A stretch of DNA of 64,000 bases. Source: Agrocybe praecox (lineage: Eukaryota > Basidiomycota > Agaricomycetes > Agaricales > Agrocybaceae). The notes under the pieces were generated by a model. That model was not told the origin of the DNA and did not search any database. It saw only the letters and a list, made by a program, of their open reading frames with translations. Where the stretch lies: assembly GCA_964017145.1 (NCBI GenBank), contig OZ024845.1, positions 310,001 through 374,000 on the forward strand, read 5' to 3'. Within the stretch, counting starts at the first letter, position 1. Every line of letters begins with the position of its first letter. Shown piece by piece: positions 35,756 through 46,279 of this stretch. A program made the translations under genes and the position numbers.

Positions 35756-37548
35756 CTTCTCCATTTTTGTACTTTCTTGCTCCCGTTATCCTTGCTTCCC
35801 CAAAAAGTATGCATCTGTATTCTGTTATTATCGGCCCCACACCATCGCCTGCATTTTAATGCGCTTACTAGGTACTTCCCTGAACCCCATTTCTTTGATT
35901 GCTCACAATCTTCGTTGTCATCTCCACTCATAGCATTATAATTACGTCCACTGTGTACGGTTTGGCGTGTCGGTTGAATTGTTGTTTGCTACGTTGACAG
36001 TGACGACGCCGCCGTCGACGCTTAAGCGAATATACACCCTTTATTCAGATCTATATTGCATGTGTGATGTACCTGAAATTTGGAAATTTGGAATGGAGTT
36101 GTCGGGTCGTCGAAATTGTCAATTGAGTGCTGCGCAATGCGATACCTATTCCTTTTTTTCTTTTGGCTGGCATGGTTTCTCGATGGATACAGATCCAAGG
36201 AATCATTGCCGAGACATAGACTATAGCAGTTAAGGCTAAAGGCTGTTAACCATTTCTATCTTCCTAATCGGGATCGTGTATTAGTAGGGAGATTTCTATT
36301 TTTTAGTTTGCTTCGTCCAGGACTTTCCTCATGCTGTGGTCATCCCTGAATGTCTTGGTCGCGATCCGATATTAGTTTTGTCCAACTATAAGCTTTCTAC
36401 TATCAACGACGTGGATGTATTATCTGGCAAAAGAGCACAGCTCCAAACCATCATTTGTCGGGCCCTTTACTACTTGGAATTTTCAGAGGTTGCCGGCAGC
36501 CGTCCGAATCCTCATACCATTATTGGAGTCGGTCGTCGGCGTCAGGGCTCGTTATGTGGTATGTAACCCCTTCTCTGATGCTACTGATCAGGCTCTAGTG
36601 CTTCAGCCCTTGAATATTACTCGTTGTTATAAAATGTGGTTCTACGACCGTTTCTTCGGATTCAGTAGTGAACCCGAAGACGCGAATCACAAGGGGGAAA
36701 CGAAAGTCTAAACATCCTCCAAAACGCGACTAACCCTTGAATCCAAACCTCGTGATTTTGTTGACTCTTGCTCGTCTTAGTTTCTCCGCATCCTCAAGCC
36801 TTGTAAGTACGGTTGACTGCTCCCATCGGGTTAGCGACAACCGACATTTACGCCGACCTCAGTGCTCGTGTACTTGATGTATCCTTATGTCAGACTGCAA
36901 TGACTCTTGTACATAAATCCAATTTTGAGCATGGGATAATCAAGGGGAAACAGAGTTTTTAAGTATTTACGTAGGAAAGGAACGAAGTTTTATTTGCCAA
37001 GATAACGTGGTTTAAGGTTGTCGGGTTAGTATATACTATACCCTGCTAGTAAAAGTCTCTATTCAACGGAATAACTTTAGTCAAGGAGATATCCGAAAGC
37101 TGTCGTTTGAAGAAGAAAGATGACACTCGCCGAACAGGAACCGTGATCTAATAATATTCAAATGCCCTATTGGCTCTCTCGAACAAGCAGAATAAAAGGT
37201 TTTCTTGAGCTCAGCGACACACTGAGTTCTTCCATGTATCACTCTCTCGTCGCCTAAGTAATCTCAATCAGGCCTCAGATTCATTAATATTGAGCACATT
37301 CTCCGGCGCGCCTAACGGGGTATGAAAGGTGAGTTCCTAATTGGTGCAGTCACTTTTTCGGGAGCCGGAATCTACGGCTCCAGTATATGTAGTCCGAACC
37401 TGAGGCCTGACTAGTACGTAAGTGATTGATGTGAGTACCATAAATAATTTAATAAAGCTCGTTTCGTTTACATCCTTCATTCCTTCATCTCCCCCTCTCT
37501 ACCTCAACCTCAAGCCAAAAGTTATCTCTTTGATTTTCTGCTGGGATT
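35756..37548. other. 1.8-kb spacer with one unassigned open frame
   Basis: No gene is firmly supported. An open frame runs from about 36309 to 36566 and reads DFPHAVVIPECLGRDPILVL followed by NYKLSTINDVDVL; it lacks an ATG and a splice partner I can defend, so it is only noted. The rest is AT-rich. Confidence 0.35.
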
Positions 37549-38962
37549 ATGTCGGTATTGGCAGCAAAACAATATGACGCCATGTTTCTCCGCGATATTC
37601 AAAGATCATTCTACGAGAGGAATTACCTTTCTCGTGAGCGCTTGGACTTTGCAGTGCTGTCCGCAATATGGCCTCTTACATCTTTATTTGCAGTTTTTTC
37701 TCTGGTGTTAGCTTTCTTGGACTACCTGTGGTTATTTAAGTCTGAATACAAAGTTATATGGCCGTGAGTATCTTCTTAAACACGCTCACGGTAAATATCC
37801 TATGATAATAACTGCACGGCATTCCAATCAGAGCGCCCACTAAAACGAAGCTATTATATCTGTGGTCGCGATATTTTGGATTAGCGACACTTGTGTAAGC
37901 GGTTTGTCCCTAATAATACTGATAAAACTGAAATCATGTTATAGTGCTCACTACTGTTTTGTTCACATCCTTCTTCCACAAGGACCCGACCACGTCTCAA
38001 GATTTCATTGTCAAATGTGGTTCAGCTTCTTGGCTATTAGTTGCATGGCGCTACAGTGTGCTTTGGACACCGTCCTAGTCTTACGACGTGAGTTATATTT
38101 CTGGGTCAAACTCTTACACCACGTATTGCTTACTATCTATCTTTGTGCGCTTAGTATACGCATTATATATGAAAAATCGGAAGATATTTATTCTCCTCAC
38201 ACCCCTCAGCATCCCGTATTTAATCACACTCACCCTCGTTGCCCGGAATATTCTTGATGAGGATCCTTTCACCCGGCATTGTGACCTGAAGCACACACCG
38301 GTCGAGGCCGGTCCCCTTGGGTATATGCTTCATTTTCATGTTCAGATGGCTTGAAATCTCACTCATCGTTTTGTATACTATCGCACTCACAGAGTTATGA
38401 CGATAATGTCACATCTAGCTCTATGGTTTGCAACGTACTCGAAGCGTAATGTTGCAGAGGGTCAGGCCGAAGTGGTTGAACTAGTCGTGAGAGGGGGTAA
38501 TTGGACTTTGGCGGTTTTCTTTTGTGCGTAAATTCCACCCTTATGTCCCTACCTTGACCGCTCACCTAGACGACTTCTTTGTGTAACAGTAATTCCGAGT
38601 GTTATGATCCCGTACTCTTTTGTGTCGCATTCTGTCAATCCTTTCATCGTTTTTGTGTGAGTGCGTTTCGTTTATACAACACTGGATATAATTAACACGA
38701 TCATGTTTCTACTAGCGTACCCATCGCTTTGATATCCATGATAGTAAGTCCCTTTTAATCCAGTCAATCCCGAGCTGACTCACATCGTTGATACCAGTCA
38801 TGTCGACTGCTTATTTCCATGCGTTCTCTCAAGGTCGAGGAGCAGCCTCATGAGTTACATGAGTCTACCTGTCAGGCTGCAACTACTGTACATTCAAGCT
38901 GTGAGGACTCACATAATTTCTCTACAACAGTAGGTACTTCAATTAATAGCAATAAAATATGA
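37549..38962 (+). CDS. Multi-pass membrane protein, DUF6533 type
   Basis: Eight exons: 37549-37763, 37832-37894, 37945-38087, 38155-38320, 38393-38523, 38590-38656, 38716-38743, 38798-38962, giving 325 residues. The first helices (SLFAVFSLVLAFLDYLWLFK) and the following KLLYLWSRYFGLATLV match the DUF6533 signature of basidiomycete serpentine proteins. Then come a helix with FLAISCMALQCALDTVLVLR leading into LYALYMKNRKIF, and further helices (IFILLTPLSIPYLITLTLVA; TIMSHLALWFATY; AVFFLIPSVMIPYSF; VPIALISMI). The tail RLLISMRSLK and a polar C terminus face the cytosol. About seven helices, resembling a GPCR, but no G-protein coupling has been shown for this family. Exon 4 ends at GG|GTATAT, which restores the frame into GVMTIMSHL. 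Confidence 0.82.
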
Positions 38963-41245
38963 TATACCCATTACCATTACGCCTGTTTATTATTATGATA
39001 CAAGCATGGTGAAATTCAAATTTCCATGAACTTTGGTGGCCATCACGAGTATATATGGGTATTAGAGACTTTTTGTATACGGGGTAGTACCAGAGAATCT
39101 GTCAAGCCGTCGTATAGTGAGTGACATAAGAGAAGAACCTCGTGTGGGCTTCATCATTTAATCTTCGAAGGCGCTACCGGCGCTTAATTTCGGATGCTAT
39201 AGCACCTCAATATGTTCCGGAGGTACCGACAATCTTGTACTATACAAGATATCATTCGTTACATAGATTTACATTGAAATTTCCTCATCCATGCTGTGTT
39301 TCATTTTCTTTGACTCACACTAGACAGATAATTGGGATATGGCACATTTACGAACGATACAGTTCATGGTTTAGACTCACAAACTAATCTTGAACAACAA
39401 CAAGTGTTCAACAACGAAGAAGTTTAACAGAGATCCCATGGGTTATAACTTACATCCATCCCGGTTACTCGTTGCAGGATTGCTTCTTTGAACAAACTCG
39501 TCCTTGATGATGTAGTCGCCTATGTCCGCTAAAAAGTGGATCGCTTCATGAATTATGGTAGCAGCTGGGGCATTAATGCCTTAAAAAGTGGATAAATGTT
39601 ATCTAGTGACGACGGGAGAGGGCGAGAATTGTGCGCTTACTGTTTTTATAAAATATCTTGGTGAACTCAAATGGAGCGGCTTTTTGTTTGGCATTATAAA
39701 CAGTAAAGGCTATGGTGCTTGTTAATGGTGAGACCCTAGGTCTCGCGTTAGGTCCTTGCCAAAGGTAGCATCAATGTGAGCAGCGTCGTTCGAGGGCCTC
39801 CATATCCCTGATGTATGTTTTGGCTACAAGGGAGGACGTCAATAAGAAGCATATCAGGTTTTTGCTAATCATAGAAATACCAAGATCGACAGCAGCCTGA
39901 AAGAGTTTTGAGGCTCGCTCTATCCACGTCGTTTGCGAGGGGCGCGAGAGGTGTAATGTTCAGAGGCAAGGATGCTATTTACAAAGCGGAAAGGAATTGT
40001 TAATGCGACAATGATATGATTGTATACATATGACCGACCTTTACTAAGGAAAAGCAGGAAAAATGAATAAAAACCATCGTTCAAACGTTTAAATCTCGAG
40101 CGCAAAAGAGACTTGTGGGGACTTTCAAAAAAGATACACTTTCCTTCGAATTTTATTCGTTCAACGGGTCATTTGCGTTGTCTCTAGAGACAGAACATGG
40201 GTAAAACATGGGAATTGAAATGTATTGGGTGCGAGTAAGAGATGATGCAGTGTACTGCTTTACTGCTGGTACTTACGCTCATCTTCCAAATAGAAGGCTG
40301 GAGGCAGATATTCCCAAGCTCGAAGTCGCACATCAGTGCATGATTCACTGTCGAAGTTGATTGATGCTTACATGAGGAAGACTCTCCGTCCGAGACGTCA
40401 CATCTGGTATGTGGGATGAGTTATATATTTCCCAAAAAAGGTGGCCAGCTATGTCCGTGGATAAAAGCCCACGGTTACAGTTGCAGTGAATCAGAACGCC
40501 AAGCTTCGTTCGGAAAATTCTTCCTTCGCATATAACTACACTGTCACGGCGGAAGCGCCCATACCATCTGATATGTCCAGAGCAGGTCCAGAAGGAAATA
40601 CGACTTTCTGAACATAATTTTGGTAAATTAGTGCGTTTAATTGGTATGAAAAATATAGGAGTACAGTACCGCGATTGTGGTTCGGTAAAGGGAAGCATCG
40701 AACTGATATGGAACGGCGAGAATCATGAGTAAAAGCTCCTACCTATACTAGTAAACGTTAGTCGGTTGACTTGGGATTTCACGAGCTAATCGTGTGAGAA
40801 GAATTATAAAAATAATTGCTCTCTTTTAGAAGTCAGGAAATACTACACCCTAGTACCCTGCTTCTTGCCGTGCAACTTCTACAATCTCCCTGTCTTACCT
40901 TTGATATAATCAGGAGCCATGTCGCCTTTCCCACGAAATACTTCTGGTGAAAGTGAAATTGAGTCGTCCAGGTTAGTGAGCTCGTTTGGCGCAGCGCTGT
41001 TTTTGGTTCATTTTTCATGTTATATATTGTGACCCCACCGGCTCGGGAAATGAATTCGTGGGATGTTACGTAATGGTGTGAATGATGCACATTATGGTTC
41101 TATGTTTACATACAATCAGTTTCCGGTCTCAAGCATGTTGCACCGTATTCACCGTCGTTTTCCCAGCATATCACAGACTTATTTAAAACCACGAAGGTCC
41201 AAATTTGAGGAAACCTATCTTTGAAGACGAACTCCGACTTCGACA
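38963..41245. other. 2.3-kb spacer, no confident gene
   Basis: A 117-codon open frame on the minus strand (40698-40345) is the longest; it shows no signal peptide, helix or known motif, and neighbouring frames on the same strand (41090-40833) could not be spliced to it. It may be decayed coding DNA or chance. No repeats or RNA genes recognised. Confidence 0.35.
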
Positions 41246-43473
41246 ATGTCTACAACGCAGCTGGTGTACACTCCTCTCGACGAGATCCCGAAGGTGCGTT
41301 CCTCGTGTTCTTTAACCACCGAGTTGCCGAAACTGCGCAAGGGTGCATTGGCGATAGCGCCATGGGAAGGGGCTTCTGCTATAACTCACGCACTGGGGTC
41401 ATCTCAATATAATTCGCTTTACAGATTCGAGACGAGCTTCGGGCAGGATTTGCAAGCGGAAAGCTCAAGTCGATTGAGTACAGGAAATACCAACTCAAGC
41501 AGCTTGCGTATCTTATCAAAGACAACTTGGAACGTTTCCAGGATGCAATGGATAAGGATTTCTCGAGGCCAGTGATAGAATCACGCTTGTAAGTGTTGAG
41601 GGTTGAATCATCGACGCATCTGCTGACTTTGTGTGGTAGCCTTGACGTTCTTCCTACGTTAAACGAGGTTTTGGATCAGCTGAACAATGTAGACGTATGG
41701 TCAAAACCCACGAAACCTCCGTTCAGCTTCAATTTCGCGGCAATGCGCCCTGTGATCAGGAAGGAGGCAAAGGGAACTGTGTTGATCATCAGTCCTTTCA
41801 ATTATCCAGTTTTCCTTACCCTTGGTCCATTGGTAAGCCCAACGACATCATATATGCGCTTTTTCTGAGCTATATGCAGGCTGGGGCACTCGCTGCTGGG
41901 AATACAGTTCTCCTTAAACCAGCTGAATCGACCCCTGCGACAAGCGCACTCATGACTGAACTGGTTCATAAGTATCTTGACAATGACCTTGTCCGAGTTA
42001 TCAATGGTGCTGTACCAGAAACTACTAGGGTGCGTTAATTTCCAGTGTATGATTTCACGATCTTGACGTGTATATCAGATTCTAGAATTGCAGTGGGATC
42101 ATAGTGCGCAAATATTCCAGATGTCTCTGACTGAAACTCATTTTCGGTAGTTTTGTACACCGGTAATGGCAGGGTCGCCAGAATTGTAGCTACTGCTGCT
42201 GCGAAGCACCTTACGCCTATAACTCTCGAGCTCGGTGGAAAGTCTCCTGTGATTATTGATCCTGGATGTGACTTGAAGACCGCCGCTAAACGTATTTTGT
42301 GGGGAAAAGTTGCCAATGCAGGGCAAACATGCGTTGCTCCTGATTACATCCTCGTCCCCAAAGATTTTCAAGATACGTTCGTCCAGGCACTTAAAGACGT
42401 GTACGTTGCTGTCTTTTCTCCTTCTACTGCGCTTACTTTCTTTTCTCAGATATGAAGAATTTTACCCCGATGTGGACAAACGGGCAGGTGCCCCTGGTGC
42501 ATACACTCGCATTGTGACTTCACAGGCCACGGAGCGGATTGCTGGGATGCTCGAGAAGACGAAAGGAACCGTCGCTTTTGGTGGAGAAGTTGACCGTGCG
42601 AATAAATTCATTGCGCCTACTGTGGTAAAAGACGTGAAGGCGGATGACTCGTTGATGTCGGAGTGAGTCATTTCTCGCATCATTTGTTTCTGTTCCCTTA
42701 CAAGATTTTGCAGCGAAATTTTCGGCCCCATCTTGCCTATCGTCCCTGTCGAGAATATTGACGAGGCGATAAAGTTCATTAACGAAAGGTGGGCAATCTC
42801 AAGACTGATTTTTCTTCCTTTTTTTCTAATATGTCGGTGTAGGGACCACCCTCTGGCATTGTATGTCTTTACTCAGGACGATAAGGTGAAGACGAAAGTC
42901 TTCAATAGCACTCAGAGTGGAGCAGCCGTCGCCAATGAGGTCGTCATCCACCCAGGAACTGATGGATTGCCCTTCGGTGGAATTGGTCCCAGTGGACGTA
43001 AGTATCATTCCTTTTTTGGGTTCAGGCTCGGATACTAACGAACACTCCCTATAAAATAGAGGGTATGCACACGGGCAAGTACACCTTTGATCTATTCACG
43101 CATCTGAGGTCGTCGTTGGATTCCCCGAGCTGGTAATCTATCCTTCCTCGTCTTTTCTGAATAGTTCTGAATTGGGATACCTAGGATCGATTATATTCTT
43201 AAATTCCGCTTCCCACCTTATAACGTACGTTTCCTTTAAGTTTGCTCCGCCGAATCTTCTGACTGACGTATACCATCGGCCTCTCTACAGACATCAAAGA
43301 CCGACGCCACTATGAGGCTGCTGAAATCGCTTCCCGCACGCCCCAAGGGTCCGCCAACTGCCGCGGCGGGTGCGGGTAAATGGTGGGGCAAATGGTTCAT
43401 TCTGGCACTCGCCGTCGCTGTTGCTGGAGGGCTGACGTCTCGCCTCAAGATCAACACCGCTCGTTCGAATTGA
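41246..43473 (+). CDS. Membrane-anchored fatty aldehyde dehydrogenase, class 3 ALDH
   Basis: Twelve exons: 41246-41293, 41425-41588, 41640-41832, 41880-42029, 42079-42103, 42151-42400, 42450-42662, 42714-42788, 42843-42997, 43060-43132, 43185-43224, 43291-43473, giving 522 residues. It oxidises aldehydes, probably long-chain, to acids with NAD(P)+. Key parts: IISPFNYPV (oxyanion Asn region), LELGGKSP with the general base Glu220, NAGQTC with catalytic Cys254, [13 protein letters not shown], and [10 protein letters not shown]. After the core, [13 protein letters not shown] matches the ALDH3 end, and the last exon adds [19 protein letters not shown], a C-terminal membrane anchor as in fatty aldehyde dehydrogenase of the ER. 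An apparent stop (TGG TAA at 43131-43136) is in fact the donor of intron 10. Intron 1 is 131 nt, longer than the others. Confidence 0.95.
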
Positions 43474-44327
43474 GAGCTTTTCGGCACTCCTGTAATTCCC
43501 GGAAATATACCTGGCCAACACCTTCCGACTTACACGTTCTGGCGCATGGCGAAAGACCGAAGAATCGTGGAGATGTGGTATTTTTCTTCAAGCAATTTTT
43601 TATTCATACTACTTCATTCATACGACTTCTGTATATCTTCTCGTGCTTCTAACTTCAACCTTTTTATTTGCAGTTATCTATAATTGTTGTATCCAATCAA
43701 TGCAATCAGCCATCTACTTTTTGTGATGGTGTGCTAATGCAGTCTTTTGTGATTGTTAAAGGAACTTCGACAAACCATTTCCTGATCATTGTTGTTGAAT
43801 CTCCATACCAGGTCGGCGCTCAGTGGTCACTCATCATTCAAGCCAGATGCGACGTCCAGAAAACAGGGTCTCGCGGCAAATATCTCGACAGTCAAATTGA
43901 AGCGTTTATTAACGTTCAATTCAAAGCTCATGGGTTTACCATTTCCATCATCGGTACGTACAAGTTCCGTTTTCCAAGATGCGCATATGTACCCCCGGTA
44001 GACGTTTCTCGAATGCTATGATTATGCGCCTCTCCGCCTAATCTACAATGGAACTCAATACATTCCAATCCCTGGAAACTTCGCTTCCACCATCTTTTAC
44101 GTCTGTTCCATCTCTGGGTGACAGCCCGAATGACTACTCAGGGAATCGATAAATACCCTAGCTTCGTTGAAGGTTCTCTCAGTTCCTTTAGGTCCTGGAA
44201 CTTCTTGCATAATGATTCGGGTTATCCTCTGTTCACTCGTGTTCCTTCTCCTTGGGAGAGGCGTGTAAAATCTCCCTTACCAGAACCAATTTTTTATTGA
44301 CCATCTAATGTTACTTCCCTCCGTTAG
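43474..44327. other. Spacer, probably holding the missing 5' exons of the metallopeptidase gene
   Basis: About 850 bp between the ALDH stop and the first exon I can defend for the next gene. Open frames at 43789-44001 and 44118-44300 could include its N-terminal exons, but no splice path joins them cleanly to 44328. Confidence 0.35.
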
Positions 44328-45372
44328 ATGTACTTTCTCTTACCATCGCGCCCCTCGCGCCTCCAGCAAATGATGCAGAGAAGGCAAGCCTGAAAACACT
44401 TGAGGCTGCCCTTGTTCTCGGTATTTCTATAATTTTGCCTGGGGTATTTTCTTTGCGACCATTGACATTTACCCTCGTAGCAAACACACACATCACAGAT
44501 ATGGACTCTGTACTGAAGACCCCAGACGACTCTGCTCACAAGAAATTTATCGAAGCGACATTTGGAAAGGACCCGACGCGGGATATTGGGTTCATCAAGA
44601 ACACAGTAACGAGGCTTAAAAGTGGCAGCGTGCCTGTCAGACTCCCGCTGGCTGCAGGAGCCAGCACTATAGCTTTTACCCTCTATGACGATTCAAAAAA
44701 CCCAATGATACCACTTCATGTTGAGTTTGGGAAGAAGTTTTACAATAAGAATAGTAAGCGTTCACGTTCACGTTCACGTTCAACATTTCTATCACGTCTG
44801 GGGTCGTTGACTGATGATTAATTGAACGAATTCAAGCTATTACTGCTCAGGCTGCTACTCTTATTCACGAGGCAACCCATTTCCTATCGGACACCGGCGA
44901 CTATATCATCAAGGGAGAGTTCGTCCATGGAAGCAATCCTGCTACCAGCACAAGTACTGGATGTACGTTGTAGTCCAGCTTTCCGAAAATTGATCATTAT
45001 TTATATATTTTTAGACACTAGCAAGTTGGAGCCTTATAAAACTGTAGAGGATCTCAACAAGGACACGCCCTGGGTCAGAATGAGGGACGGATTCAAGCCC
45101 CAGTTTCCCCCGGACATTCCTCCGTGAGCAATCATATATTTCATACTTGATTTTGCGCTGAACACTTTCTTGGGTTATGAAGCGTCAAGAAGATGCATTT
45201 GAATGCAGAATCATACGCGTGAGTATACTTTCTGCCTTCTTGAGAGGACCACATACTTATGATACGATGCGACAAAAGTCAACTATCTAGTATTGCGGGT
45301 CACGCTGCGGGTCACCTGCAAGATCTCGACGAGGATTCTCAAGCACTTTTTATTGTTCAAGATCAATTTTAA
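44328..45372 (+). CDS. M35-like (asp-zincin) metallopeptidase, 5' end unresolved
   Basis: Exons 44328-44420, 44499-44753, 44837-44962, 45015-45123, 45183-45218 and 45279-45372 join in frame to a stop. The zinc motif HEATH (in TLIHEATHFLSDTGDY) is followed by GDYIIKGEF, replacing the GTxDYxYG region that supplies the aspartate ligand in deuterolysin and lysine-specific endopeptidases, and by MHLNAESYAQLSSIAGH, which matches the NADSY signature downstream in that family. So a zinc endopeptidase fold is likely; activity depends on the Asp in GDY. The model begins after an acceptor at 44327 with phase 1, so at least one upstream exon is missing and no signal peptide can be judged. Intron 2 carries a short GTTCAC repeat. 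It could also be a partly decayed gene. Confidence 0.65.
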
Positions 45373-46279
45373 GCTGTAGCCTTTATGGAGTGTCGTTGGG
45401 CTCGTAGTACGTACGTACTATCATGTCCGGCGACTATCAAGTACGCCCTATCATCAAAATAAATAAATAAAGCAATTTTGATTTCAAGATTATATCCACG
45501 AAAGGGAATGAACTGTGGATACGAATAGTATTCCATCGAATTTGTAGGCCCATCGTTAAATAATAAAGGGTTGCCAGATCGAGCGGACTGAGTCGCAAAG
45601 TACGAACTCCGTCACGGAAAACCCCGACGTCCAGCAAGGCCTTGCACAAGGAAACCTTCTTGTTTTCCTTTCTATACATATGACTCATCACTCACAAGAC
45701 GAATCATGTTACCCATTTGCGTTTCTATCCAATGGAAGACCACTGGGAACTTCCTAAACTCTCTGAGAGAAAGGCGAGTTCGCTGCTACCTAAAATATTC
45801 CACAAGGACCTGGGAAGAATGGCTTAACCTTTTATACAACATTGACTGATAGATAATGTGGACCTCGCTTCACAGAACGATATTGACTCTCGTTGAGCAT
45901 AATCGATACTAAATGGTAGGTTGTTTCTCTTGAGAAAGGGACTCACCGCTCACCTTGATTATTCTACAGTAAGTTTGGAAGTGCAAAGTGCGTGTGTAGT
46001 TTGTTCTCTTTATATCTTCCTCCTTCCTAAACATATCAGCCTCTCTTATATTCTTGACCGGTGATCAGATCCTGACGTATATTTTGGTTCTCTGGTGTAA
46101 TCTAGGTACCACCCAACGGTGTGCTTACAGGATCTTTAACTCCCCCAAATTGTGATATATAAAAGAGTCTTTCCCTCGATCCTGCTTCTCTGCTTAGTCC
46201 CCACCTAAAGCCAAGCTTCTATCAGTTCTCTATCTTTGCGTGACCGTTAAGCAACAGGGGAGCCTGACCTGGATACATA
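45373..46279. other. Spacer upstream of the MFS transporter
   Basis: About 0.9 kb. No gene supported; a minus-strand frame at 45691-45437 has no motif. The segment from about 46140 to 46279 probably includes the promoter and 5' leader of the transporter (ATATAAAAGAG at about 46158). Confidence 0.4.
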
